Source: Paragorgia papillata
Lineage: Eukaryota; Cnidaria; Anthozoa; Scleralcyonacea; Coralliidae
Assembly: GCA_035771165.1 (NCBI GenBank)
Contig: JAWNZC010000353.1
Location: 1,968,501 to 2,032,500 of the forward strand
Reading direction: 5' to 3'
Length of the DNA: 64,000 nucleotides
The notes below the pieces were generated by a model that ran no database searches, had not been told where the DNA came from, and worked only from the letters and a program-made list of their open reading frames with translations. Positions 43,200 to 54,573 of this stretch are shown in pieces. The position numbers and the translations under genes are program-made. The stretch's first letter is position 1, and every line of letters begins with the position of its first letter.

Positions 43200-43690
43200 A
43201 TGTCGCTGAAAAATAAGGTTTCCGTGATCGATATGGATGGATTTATGATCGGAAAAAAGTTATTTTGCAAACGGAACTTGTCCTACTCAAAGTCTGGGTA
43301 GACGTAGGTTTCATATTCGTTCCTCTTTGACTTCAACATCTGGTGGAGTAAACTTGACGAGCGAGATCGGAAGAGCTGTCTTTTCGTAAAAAAAAAATAT
43401 TCACAAACTCCCTATAGGTGTACCATTAGGCACTAAAGCTATTCCAATAGGTAACCTCTAGAATATCGTAAAGTTTTATATATCGCCAAGTTTGACTTAA
43501 TAAAGAGTCGGTAGAAGCGTACAAGGACGGGCGGTTTGAACACGACTTTCTTTCTAAATTGAGAATTCCTTCCTTCAACTTAGGCTGCCTATATTCGTGG
43601 CTGGAAACGTGTGGAAATCACACGTAAATCAATACGTACCACCATTGCGCCAAAGTGGAAGTGGAAGCTTTTAGAAGATGGTTGACCCGT
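43200..43690 (+). pseudogene. decayed VIDMDGF-protein, duplication copy 1
   Basis: Same gene as 1655-2165. Reads VIDMDGFMIGKKLFCKRNLS, then FLFDFNIWWSKLDERDRKSC with changed frame, IAKFDLIKS, and at the 3' end WLETCGNHT(stop)INTYHHCAKVEVEAFRRWL. This end is better kept than in the 1.7-kb copy. Several frameshifts. Confidence 0.6.
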
Positions 43691-43735
43691 CATAAACAGT
43701 AACTTTTTAAGCTACGTTCAAAAAACCTTTAAGCC

Positions 43736-44106
43736 AGAGTAGCGTTAAAGGTAATATCCAGCTCGTTCTGCGCATGAACGAAGCTAATGTTTTTTACATC
43801 TTCGTTTACACAAATATATACTGATATCTTATTCAAGATTGTAAGCTTTTCTTGATTCCTCTTCATTACTTGTACCCCAAACACAACATTTTGAGAAGAA
43901 ATAGAAGAAATCCGAAGAGGTATCCTTGTCGAATCGCTTAATTTTCTGCCACGTTGCTTCGAACGATTTCTCAAAACATATGAATTCATAGATAATTACA
44001 TGAAGTACTCAACTCAGGCTGATTACTTCATGTAATTATCTACGAATGGTGCCCAAAACAAAGATGGCAGATCATGCGCAGACCGTGCTGGATATCACCT
44101 TTAAAC
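43736..44106. repeat. inverted repeat with perfect 19-bp central hairpin
   Basis: The outer arms (GGTAATATCCAGC... and ...GCTGGATATCACC) enclose a central TAGATAATTACATGAAGTA / TACTTCATGTAATTATCTA (43989-44007 and 44024-44042). It is likely a MITE. The minus-strand frame here is an overlap artefact. Confidence 0.8.
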
Positions 44107-44199
44107 TACGTCTGAGCCCCTGTATTTCTTCGCCACATTTAACCCCTGACAAGATTTCCTCTATATTATGCCCGGAATATAACACAAATATTTCAGTGC

Positions 44200-44475
44200 A
44201 CTCTGTATTGGTTTGGTGGTTTTTAAACAGTTTTGTTTTGTTTTATGATAAACGACCCAACGTTCCGACACTCCGATCTAGTGTCTTCATCAGGGGTGAT
44301 CGTTGTGAAGACAGATCTCATATTTATACTCTCATACAACCATTGATGACGTTGCCTATCAACAAGATGCAAATAGGCTTCCGGCAGTAGACCGCCGTCA
44401 TCACGATTTAATGGAGCGTCGGCGCTATTGATACGCCAAGCTCTTTGGTGATAATGTGGATTGGTAGTTATCATT
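44200..44475 (-). mobile_element. Penelope-like element fragment (pLTR type), copy 1
   Basis: On the minus strand a CTGATGAAGACACTAG-type segment followed by AACGTTGGGTCG is what I associate with terminal regions of Penelope-like elements, which carry hammerhead motifs. No reverse transcriptase or GIY-YIG coding is attached. Confidence 0.45.
44261..44293 (-). ncRNA. degenerate hammerhead ribozyme core, copy 1
   Basis: Minus strand: CTGATGA, then a 6-bp stem GACACT / AGTGTC with loop AGATCGG, then GGAAC. This is the hammerhead arrangement CTGANGA - stem II - GAAA, with A changed to G in the second box. Stems I and III and the cleavage site were not resolved, so activity is doubtful. Confidence 0.45.
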
Positions 44476-44678
44476 TTTTAATTATCTCTCGCAATCTCAT
44501 GGTTCGTTTAGCACGCGTGCTCCGAAAAAGCAGAATTTTCCTTCTTTGAAGAGATAAACCGCTTTTTTGGTGCTCTTTTAAACGCGCGCCAAACTGTATA
44601 ACGTCACTGTATGACGTCATTATGCGGCCATCTCTGATTACGCCATTTTGGATTTGTGACGTCATTAGATGAACTTAA

Positions 44679-45353
44679 GGTGGCTCCATACATTTCTTTT
44701 AAAATGGAAAATACAAGTTTGAGAGCCCAAAACACGTGCATAAACAATTCCTAAAAAGAATAAAACTAAATGTTATGCATAGTTAAACATCCTGACAATC
44801 AAAAACTGTTACCAAATATAAAGCAACAGTTGTTGCTATGGCAACAATGACGTTTCAAAATGGCTGGCAATTACCCTTCAAACTAATTTAATTCGAAAAA
44901 AACTTGGGTGACCCCCAATTTTTTTTTCGTTAAAACTTTTCCTGAAGTATGAGTAATCAAAAGGCCGATTTAAAAAAAAATTCTGTTGAAGGAATAATTT
45001 TATTTCGGAAAAATCATGTTTGTTAATTTTTAAAAAATTTCGTTCCACATAATTTTTTTTAAATCGGCCTATTGATTACTAATACTTCAAGAAAAGTTTT
45101 AATGAACAAAAAATTGGGGGTCACCAAAGTTTTTCTCGAATTAAATTAGTTTGAAGGGTAATTGGCAGCCATTTTGAAATGTCATTGTTGCATAGCAACA
45201 ACTGTTGCGATTTATTTGGTAACAGTTTTTTATTGTCCGACTGTTTAACTATGCATAACATTTAGCTTTATTCTTTTTCCGAATTGTTTAATCACGTGTT
45301 TTGGACCTTCAAACTTGTATTTTCCATTTTTCAAGAAACTGTGTGGAGCCACC
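44679..45353. mobile_element. palindromic TTAA MITE, copy 2
   Basis: 675 bp between TTAA at 44675-44678 and TTAA at 45354-45357. Ends are GGTGGCTCCATACA and TGTGTGGAGCCACC. It sits inside an inverted copy of the GACGTCAT-rich repeat (44585-44678 plus 45354-45480), whose other copies have the site unoccupied. Confidence 0.93.
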
Positions 45354-45687
45354 TTAAATAACACAAAATTCATAAAATTAAATTAAAAATACTAAAGTTA
45401 ATCAAATACTAAAAAAACCCAAAAAAAACTAAAACCAGAATTTCTAAAAACTAAAACCAGAAGCTTTAAATTCGCCGCGGACACTCCCCCCCCCCCTCCC
45501 CCCATTCTAGGTAAGTTTAAAAGACCGCGCATTTTTTAACTCCATGCATGCGTTGTTTGTCGCATTTACTCTCACTGAATTCAATCAGCTTTACTTTCGT
45601 TGTTACATGTATAAACTTTACGCTCTGTTCTCTAGAAGAAAATCAACATGCTACGTCAGTTGACTAAAGTGTCTATATATGCTGTAG

Positions 45688-46694
45688 TGACTTTCCTGAA
45701 GACGATAGTATTTCCAAGATAGCAACAGAAGATGCCGTCATGGTTGAAGGAGGCAAAGCGATGAAAGAAAAAGCCAAAGTTTCCGTTGTGATAAAACAAC
45801 AGAGGATTTTTGGCAAATCTTTTAAAACTTTCTGGTAAGTGTTTCTCCTCTTTTCTTCCTACCTTAATTTTAGAAACATACTAGGGTGTTAAAAAGACTA
45901 ATAATATCGCTTATTGTTTACGATGATTTTTCTGCTGTTGTCGCATCTGAGAGTTTCTACGGTGGCCCAAAATCGAACTACGCGAACATCTGGCCTTGGC
46001 GGAAAAGAATTCCAGTGGCAGTGAAAGCAAAGAAGACAGTCACGAGCCATTAAACAAGAAGCTGAAGTTGGCGAAAAACAATGTGCAGGCATCAAACAAC
46101 ACGCCAAGCAAGAAAACCAAACCACGTTCACAGCCATGCGAGAGAAAAGACATCGAGTGCGGGGAAGACAAATAAAACTTGCCGGAAAATAGCAAGAAAC
46201 TTGAAAAGACTTCTAGATCAAATTCAAAAGTCTCAGAGGAACGAAAGACTTGTTTCACGCCACTTGAATCGTTAATTTCTATATCACTTGACCTACAGGC
46301 TACACCAGCAAGTTTTCTTTGAAAATTGTTTCCTCCACAAATTTTCTGATACAAACGTTGTCAAAAGCAAATTAAATTTGCCAAATTGAAACATGTTAAA
46401 GAAAACTTGTTTGTGTAAGTGGGAATATATTTGACAACTTGGGGTCTTGTGTGGAATTTTACATTTCGCACCTGAGAGGCTGAGAATATCAGTCTGCTGA
46501 GTGCTTTTCTAACAACTGAGCTCACAACCAACTGGTACACACACGGCGTACTGTTTAACATTCTAACGCTTTCATGTGTTTTTTCTTTCTTTCTAATAAC
46601 CATTGGTAGTGCTCCAGCCAAGAAATACGAGAAACAACCAGCTGACGACAACATCACTGTGGTGCAAGAGGGCAGCCCAACCTCGATGACCTTG
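45688..46694 (+). CDS. unrecognised three-exon gene fragment, duplication copy 1
   Basis: Exon 45688-45834 (after GCTGTAG, before GTAAGT) reads DFPEDDSISKIATEDAVMVE, KAKVSVVIKQQRIFGKSF. Exon about 45952-46190 reads LREHLALAEKNSSGSESKED, LNKKLKLAKNN and a lysine/serine-rich tail, ending in an in-frame TAA after GEDK, beyond which the same frame stays open (NLPENSKKLEKTSRSNSK). Exon 46610-46694 (after TTGGTAG) reads APAKKYEKQPADDNITVVQE. The low-complexity basic linker resembles that of cnidarian BEN-domain proteins, but no BEN domain is present in the unit. The TAA may mark pseudogenisation. Copy 2 keeps the same structure with one Pro/Ser change. Confidence 0.45.
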
Positions 46695-47707
46695 GTATTA
46701 CGTCATACGCATCCTATACCCATTCCCCTCACTGCTCCGCCATGGGATAAATACATGCGAAATTTTGCAAGTTTGAAGGGGCATAAAAAATTAAAGAAGA
46801 GTTCAATAACAGGAAAGATATGTTGGTGCTAATATACTCAACAAGGTCTATTTGAATCCCGAGAAAACATTTAACAAATGAGTGGATCAATAACCAAGGC
46901 CTTGTTGCAATACTGTTAATTTTGAGGGTTTCCCCGGAGGTAAATAAAACCATCTGGCATACAGGAAAAAGTTAACAAGATTTTTTACATTATTACTCAT
47001 AATCGATCAAGGCATCTATGCTTTACAAGCTCAATATGCCTTATTGATGAATGGCTGCTGAATTATAACTAGCATGTGCTTCCCGCCCGCCGTTATTCAC
47101 CCACGTCCACATTCACATCCACGTCTAATGTCCACGTTCACGTCCGCACGTCCAAGAACAATTCTACGTCGACATCGAAGCCTACTCCTTCCTCTTGGAG
47201 CATGTTTATGTCCAGTCGACAAGAATGTGTATGTTTACATGTCGTGAAAGAATTTCAATTTTTTTTTTAATTTCATCGAGCTTTTTTATTATTTGATTAC
47301 GAACAGCTGATGGCACTGGGTATGGAGATATATGAACTACCGCGTCATTCCTGTTTAGTTTTGGCTGCTCGGGTGTTTGGTGTATGAATGTAGAGCTAAG
47401 TAGTGGTCCAACGTCGTGTAGGAATTCGTCTTCAAAAATCTATAAAGTGTAGTACAATGGAAGTATAATAAGAGAATTGAAATGAAAAATATCGCCAAAC
47501 TGGCTATAAACGTAACCTGGGTACGTTCTTTCCTATTTACTTTACAGTGAAAAAAATATATAATTCCTGGTATTACATCACAAACCCTTCTCAACGCAGT
47601 CTCCCAAGTGTTCCGTCGTGTCCGTCATTATCGCCACTTCAATCGATTCTTAAATCGAGAGGATTTAACCAATTTAGTTAACTTATATTGCATTCTTCAC
47701 CATATAA

Positions 47708-48240
47708 TTACGGTAACAGTAGGTTACCACCCCTACCCATATTAAGTAACATTAGGTTACCACCCCTACCCATAATATGTAACATTAGGTTACCACCCCT
47801 ACCCATATTATGTAACATTAAATTTCAACCCCTAACCATATATGTAACATTAGGTTACCACCCCTACCCATAATATGTAACATTAGCTTACCACCCCTAC
47901 CTATATTATGTAACATTAGGTTTCAACCCCTACTCATATTATATAACATTAGGTTACAACCCCTACCCATATTATGTAACATTAGGTTACAAACCCTACC
48001 CATATATGTAACATTAGGTTACAATCCCTACGCATATTATGTAACATTAAGTTACCACCCCTACCCATATATGTAACATTAGGTTACCACCCCTACCTAT
48101 ATTATGTAACATTAAGTTTCAACCCCTAACCATATATGTAACATTAGGTTACAACCCCTACCCATATTATGTAACATTAGGTTACAATCCCTACTCATAT
48201 TATGTAACATTAAGTTACCACCCCTACCCATATTATGTAA
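47708..48240. repeat. 33-bp satellite (TAGGTTACCACCCCTACCCA), copy 1 array
   Basis: About 17 units of 29-33 bp, of the form GTAACATTAGGTTACCACCC + CTACCCATATTAT, with recurring TTACAA and TTTCAA variants. The duplication junction lies at its right end. Confidence 0.97.
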
Positions 48241-48915
48241 CAGTCGTCTGGCTAGGCCTGTCGACGAGTGTCAGTTTTCAGCGAGGTTGTTTTATTATAA
48301 CATTTTAAAAAGCTGCACAAAATTCGTTATAGACGATACGTTGCTCATAATGTGTGCATATTAGGGTCACTTGGGAAATCTTGATTTGAGATAGCCAGTT
48401 ATCTCAAAAACTGAAGGGAAATATACTAATTTCGTCAATATCAGATAAAAAAGACTTTTTTAAATTAGAATGGTTAAAAAAAATTAGAGAAATTAATTAC
48501 AAACTAAAAATCTCAGCATGTAAATGTGACAAATTATACTGCAAAGGGCTGAACACTGTAGAATCCAGCGAAGTGGAATTGAGTGTTGTGTAGTGCATTA
48601 AAGTGCAGTTAATTGCAGGTTTAGTGGATACCAAACAAAACATTTTCAGTCAAGGTAAACATTGCCATATTTGAATTTTTTTTGTTTCTGTAAATGCAAT
48701 TTTATATGATACACAGTAAATATGGAATACAATATGACTCTATTAATTTTTTGATTTTAGTTTTTCAATGTAAGTAATGAGCGGTCTTCACCGGTTTGCA
48801 AAGATCTCTCAGGAACCAATTAGGTCGCACAAAATCGCGTTAGGTGTTGCATGCATTTACGAATTTGCATCAATTTCTTTTCGGAATTGAGCTAAACAAT
48901 TTGCAATTGATTTAC

Positions 48916-49239
48916 CTGATCCGTTATTACATAGGACACCAGCATCTCCGTAGTGCGGACACCCGGTTCTCCCCCATCCCCAATGGCTACAATTGGCCAA
49001 GTACTGTTCACTTCCTGTACATTTAACGCCACCTAACCATACTTGTCCACTACCATCTGGCACATCCCCACGTTGAAGAGCTGCTCTAGCTCCTGGAAAG
49101 CCAAGTTGTCGACAAACTACATTAGCATCGTTCAAGTCCCAGCCGTAATCACAAACCGTCCCCCATCTCCCATTATAAAGGATTTCGACACGTCCAATAC
49201 CAGATTTCTTAAATTGTCCTTGCAATCGGATAGGATTAC
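48916..49239 (-). CDS. SRCR-domain exon, copy 2 (full length)
   Basis: As copy 1 but 324 nt, with the usual LYNGRWGTVCDYGWDL at the domain start. The Asn-Gly before RWGTVC is the common SRCR pattern, so copy 2 is ancestral in length and copy 1 carries the deletion. All six cysteines, both splice sites and the phase are kept. The domain is about 100 residues, the family norm. No signal peptide or transmembrane exon is visible nearby. Confidence 0.87.
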
Positions 49240-49824
49240 CTATGGAGAACAGTCAGAAATTTAATTTTTTATGGTAAAAATAATGGCATAAATATTCGAA
49301 AAACAATTTATTTAAGAAAGTTAGTGCAATTCGGTTAATTTATACCGGCATGGTTATGATTGGATGTGTTTCTACAAAAAAATCCTTGAGTAAGTATATA
49401 TAAGTTTGAGGAAGTATAAATAACAGAAATTTGTTTTTCTATTTTTGGCTTAGTATGATAGCGGACATCATTGTAGATATTTTAAGCTGATAATCTTTTT
49501 TTGTAAAAATATTTAAAAAAATGTCTTATATTAAGTTCTCAGTAAGGTTGTTCTATTATAACATTTAAAAATGCTGCATAAAAATAATATATGTACATTA
49601 CAGCCACTAGGGAAATTTTTATTAAGATAGTTATCTCAAAATATACCAACTTCGTCAATAGCAGACAAAATTTCAAACGACAATAACGAAAAGCTAGCAA
49701 TATTTATGTAACATCTATCTATTTTGTTTTAAGTGTGTTTCGCCTGCAGTAATTCGCTTTTGCTGTTGCAGTGACTCAGCCAAAATACTTTTCGTTCTGT
49801 TTCATTCTTTTTATTCAGCGTTGC

Positions 49825-49948
49825 GTAACGCGCGTGGCTAACGCGCGTGGCGTGACGCGCGTGGCGTAACGCGCGTGGCGTAACGCGCGTGGCGTAACGC
49901 GCGTGGCGTAACGCGCGTGGCGTAACGCGCGTGGCGTAACGCGTGACG
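49825..49948. repeat. 14-bp CpG-rich minisatellite, 8 units
   Basis: Same array as 42971-43080, with one additional GTAACGCGCGTGGC unit. Confidence 0.98.
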
Positions 49949-50067
49949 TAACCCGCCGCATAACGCGTGTCGAACGGATCCGGAAGCAATTGTGCGCATC
50001 GAGTAAGCTACATAAGCTTAGTGTTGAAGTATAGTTAATGCAGCGTCTTAAAAACATATTTAGCAAG

Positions 50068-50559
50068 ATGTCGCTGAAAAATAAGGTTTCCGTGATCGAT
50101 ATGGATGGATTTATGATCGGAAAAAAGTTATTTTGCAAACGGAACTTGTCCTACTCAAAGTCTGGGTAGACGTAGGTTTCATATTCGTTCCTCTTTGACT
50201 TCAACATCTGGTGGAGTAAACTTGACGAGCGAGATCGGAAGAGCTGTCTTTTCGTAAAAAAAAAATATTCACAAACTCCCTATAGGTGTACCATTAGGCA
50301 CTAAAGCTACTCCAATAGGTAACCTCTAGAATATCGTAAAGTTTTATATATCGCCAAGTTTGACTTAATAAAGAGTCGGTAGAAGCGTACAAGGACGGGC
50401 GGTTTGAACACGACTTTCTTTCTAAATTGAGAATTCCTTCCTTCAACTTAGGCTGCCTATATTCGTGGCTGGAAACGTGTGGAAATCACACGTAAATCAA
50501 TACGTACCACCATTGCGCCAAAGTGGAAGTGGAAGCTTTTAGAAGATGGTTGACCCGTC
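50068..50559 (+). pseudogene. decayed VIDMDGF-protein, duplication copy 2
   Basis: Near-identical to 43200-43690, with one substitution in the ACTCCAATAG stretch and the same inactivating changes, so decay preceded the duplication. Confidence 0.6.
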
Positions 50560-50603
50560 ATAAACAGTAACTTTTTAAGCTACGTTCAAAAAACCTTTAA
50601 GCC

Positions 50604-50976
50604 AGAGTAGCGTTAAAGGTAATATCCAGCTCGTTCTGCGCATGAACGAAGCTAATGTTTTTTTACATCTTCGTTTACACAAATATATACTGATATCTTA
50701 TTCAAGATTGTAAGCTTTTCTTGATTCCTCTTCATTACTTGTACCCCAAACACAACATTTTGAGAAGAAATAGAAGAAATCCGAAGAGGTATCCTTGTCG
50801 AATCGCTTAATTTTCTGCCACGTTGCTTCGAACGATTTCTCAAAACATATGAATTCATAGATAATTACATGAAGTACTCAACTCAGGCTGATTACTTCAT
50901 GTAATTATCTACGAATGGTGCCCAAAACAAAGATGGCAGATCATGCGCAGACCGTGCTGGATATCACCTTTAAACT
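50604..50976. repeat. inverted repeat with 19-bp central hairpin, copy 2
   Basis: Same as 43736-44106, with one extra T in a T-run near 50662. Confidence 0.8.
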
Positions 50977-51069
50977 ACGTCTGAGCCCCTGTATTTTCTT
51001 CGCCACATTTAACCCCTGACAAGATTTCCTCTATATTATGCCCGGAATATAACACAAATATTTCAGTGC

Positions 51070-51345
51070 ACTCTGTATTGGTTTGGTGGTTTTTAAACAG
51101 TTTTGTTTTGTTTTATGATAAACGACCCAACGTTCCGACACTCCGATCTAGTGTCTTCATCAGGGGTGATCGTTGTGAAGACAGATCTCATATTTATACT
51201 CTCATACAACCATTGATGACGTTGCCTATCAACAAGATGCAAATAGGCTTCCGGCAGTAGACCGCCGTCATCACGATTTAATGGAGCGTCGGCGCTATTG
51301 ATACGCCAAGCTCTTTGGTGATAATGTGGATTGGTAGTTATCATT
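51070..51345 (-). mobile_element. Penelope-like element fragment, copy 2
   Basis: Same as 44200-44475. Confidence 0.45.
51131..51163 (-). ncRNA. degenerate hammerhead ribozyme core, copy 2
   Basis: Identical to the core at 44261-44293, including the GGAAC change. Confidence 0.45.
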
Positions 51346-51548
51346 TTTTAATTATCTCTCGCAATCTCATGGTTCGTTTAGCACGCGTGCTCCGAAAAAG
51401 CAGAATTTTCCTTCTTTGAAGAGATAAACCGCTTTTTTGGTGCTCTTTTAAACGCGCGCCAAACTGTATAACGTCACTGTATGACGTCATTATGCGGCCA
51501 TCTCTGATTACGCCATTTTGGATTTGTGACGTCATTAGATGAACTTAA

Positions 51549-52224
51549 GGTGGCTCCATACAATTTCTTTTAAAATGGAAAATACAAGTTTGAGAGCCCA
51601 AAACACGTGCATAAACAATTCCTAAAAAGAATAAAACTAAATGTTATGCATAGTTAAACATCCTGACAATCAAAAACTGTTACCAAATATAAAGCAACAG
51701 TTGTTGCTATGGCAACAATGACGTTTCAAAATGGCTGGCAATTACCCTTCAAACTAATTTAATTCGAAAAAAACTTGGGTGACCCCCAATTTTTTTTTCG
51801 TTAAAACTTTTCCTGAAGTATGAGTAATCAAAAGGCCGATTTAAAAAAAAATTCTGTTGAAGGAATAATTTTATTTCGGAAAAATCATGTTTGTTAATTT
51901 TTAAAAAATTTCGTTCCACATAATTTTTTTTAAATCGGCCTATTGATTACTAATACTTCAAGAAAAGTTTTAATGAACAAAAAATTGGGGGTCACCAAAG
52001 TTTTTCTCGAATTAAATTAGTTTGAAGGGTAATTGGCAGCCATTTTGAAATGTCATTGTTGCATAGCAACAACTGTTGCGATTTATTTGGTAACAGTTTT
52101 TTATTGTCCGACTGTTTAACTATGCATAACATTTAGCTTCATTCTTTTTCCGAATTGTTTAATCACGTGTTTTGGACCTTCAAACTTGTATTTTCCATTT
52201 TTCAAGAAACTGTGTGGAGCCACC
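51549..52224. mobile_element. palindromic TTAA MITE, copy 3
   Basis: 676 bp between TTAA at 51545-51548 and 52225-52228. It differs from copy 2 by one A and one T-to-C change. Confidence 0.93.
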
Positions 52225-52553
52225 TTAAATAACACAAAATTCATAAAATTAAATTAAAAATACTAAAGTTAATCAAATACTAAAAAAACCCAAAAAAAAC
52301 TAAAACCAGAATTTCTAAAAACTAAAACCAGAAGCTTTAAATTCGCCGCGGACACTCCCCCCCCCCCCCATTCTAGGTAAGTTTAAAAGACCGCGCATTT
52401 TTTAACTCCATGCATGCGTTGTTTGTCGCATTTACTCTCACTGAATTCAATCAGCTTTACTTTCGTTGTTACATGTATAAACTTTACGCTCTGTTCTCTA
52501 GAAGAAAATCAACATGCTACGTCAGTTGACTAAAGTGTCTATATATGCTGTAG

Positions 52554-53560
52554 TGACTTTCCTGAAGACGATAGTATTTCCAAGATAGCAACAGAAGATG
52601 CCGTCATGGTTGAAGGAGGCAAAGCGATGAAAGAAAAAGCCAAAGTTTCCGTTGTGATAAAACAACAGAGGATTTTTGGCAAATCTTTTAAAACTTTCTG
52701 GTAAGTGTTTCTCCTCTTTTCTTCCTACCTTAATTTTAGAAACATACTAGGGTGTTAAAAAGACTAATAATATCGCTTATTGTTTACGATGATTTTTCTG
52801 CTGTTGTCGCATCTGAGAGTTTCTACGGTGGTCCAAAATCGAACTACGCGAACATCTGGCCTTGGCGGAAAAGAATTCCAGTGGCAGTGAAAGCAAAGAA
52901 GACAGTCACGAGCCATTAAACAAGAAGCTGAAGTTGGCGAAAAACAATGTGCAGGCATCAAACAACACGCCAAGCAAGAAAACCAAACCACGTTCACAGC
53001 CATGCGAGAGAAAAGACATCGAGTGCGGGGAAGACAAATAAAACTTGCCGGAAAATAGCAAGAAACTTGAAAAGACTTCTAGATCAAATTCAAAAGTCTC
53101 AGAGGAACGAAAGACTTGTTTCACGCCACTTGAATCGTTAATTTCTATATCACTTGACCTACAGGCTACACCAGCAAGTTTTCTTTGAAAATTGTTTCCT
53201 CCACAAATTTTCTGATACAAACGTTGTCAAAAGCAAATTAAATTTGCCAAATTGAAACATGTTAAAGAAAACTTGTTTGTGTAAGTGGGAATATATTTGA
53301 CAACTTGGGGTCTTGTGTGGAATTTTACATTTCGCACCTGAGAGGCTGAGAATATCAGTCTGCTGAGTGCTTTTCTAACAACTGAGCTCACAACCAACTG
53401 GTACACACACGGCGTACTGTTTAACATTCTAACGCTTTCATGTGTTTTTTCTTTCTTTCTAATAACCATTGGTAGTGCTCCAGCCAAGAAATACGAGAAA
53501 CAACCAGCTGACGACAACATCACTGTGGTGCAAGAGGGCAGCCCAACCTCGATGACCTTG
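52554..53560 (+). CDS. unrecognised three-exon gene fragment, duplication copy 2
   Basis: The exons correspond to 52554-52700, about 52818-53056 and 53476-53560, with the same splice sites and the same in-frame TAA after GEDK. The one difference noted is a CCC to TCC codon early in exon 2. Function unknown. Confidence 0.45.
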
Positions 53561-54573
53561 GTATTACGTCATACGCATCCTATACCCATTCCCCTCACTG
53601 CTGCGCCATGGGATAAACACATGCGAAATTTTGCAAGTTTGAAGGGGCATAAAAAATTAAAGAAGAGTTCAATAACAGGAAAGATATGTTGGTGCTAATA
53701 TACTCAACAAGGTCTATTTGAATCCCGAGAAAACATTTAACAAATGAGTGGATCAATAACCAAGGCCTTGTTGCAATACTGTTAATTTTGAGGGTTTCCC
53801 CGGAGGTAAATAAAACCATCTGGCATACAGGAAAAAGTTAACAAGATTTTTTACATTATTACTCATAATCGATCAAGGCATCTATGCTTTACAAGCTCAA
53901 TATGCCTTATTGATGAATGGCTGCTGAATTATAACTAGCATGTGCTTCCCGCCCGCCGTTATTCACCCACGTCCACATTCACATCCACGTCTAATGTCCA
54001 CGTTCACGTCCGCACGTCCAAGAACAATTCTACGTCGACATCGAAGCCTACTCCTTCCTCTTGGAGCATGTTTATGTCCAGTCGACAAGAATGTGTATGT
54101 TTACATGTCGTGAAAGAATTTCAATTTTTTTTTTAATTTCATCGAGCTTTTTTATTATTTGATTACGAACAGCTGATGGCACTGGGTATGGAGATATATG
54201 AACTACCGCGTCATTCCTGTTTAGTTTTGGCTGCTCGGGTGTTTGGTGTATGAATGTAGAGCTAAGTAGTGGTCCAACGTCGTGTAGGAATTCGTCTTCA
54301 AAAATCTATAAAGTGTAGTACAATGGAAGTATAATAAGAGAATTGAAATGAAAAATATCGCCAAACTGGCTATAAACGTAACCTGGGTACGTTCTTTCCT
54401 ATTTACTTTACAGTGAAAAAAATATATAATTCCTGGTATTACATCACAAACCCTTTTCAACGCAGTCTCCCAAGTGTTCCGTCGTGTCCGTCATTATCGC
54501 CACTTCAATCGATTCTTAAATCGAGAGGATTTAACCAATTTAGTTAACTTATATTGCATTCTTCACCATATAA

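Larger units (their letters stand above)
41389..48240. repeat. tandem segmental duplication, copy 1 (6,852 bp)
   Basis: Aligns along its full length with 48241-55106. The unit starts with CAGTCGTCTGGCTAGGCCTG, the last bases of the LINE 5' leader, and ends inside the 33-bp satellite at ACCCATATTATGTAA. Offsets shift from 6852 through 6851, 6854, 6868, 6870, 6871 to 6866, and each shift is explained by one small indel. Confidence 0.97.

Noticed and set aside
43729..43989. 86-codon minus-strand frame (MNSYVLRNRSKQRGRKL...)
   Set aside because: It covers an inverted-repeat element and is truncated by a single-base indel in the duplicate copy, as expected for non-coding DNA.
44223..44474. 83-codon minus-strand frame (TNPHYHQRAWRINSADAPLN...)
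   Set aside because: It runs through the hammerhead-like core and looks like a non-coding Penelope-type terminal repeat rather than a protein.
47688..48240. 33-bp satellite considered as a CRISPR array
   Set aside because: Units are contiguous with no unique spacers, and the DNA is animal; it is an ordinary satellite.
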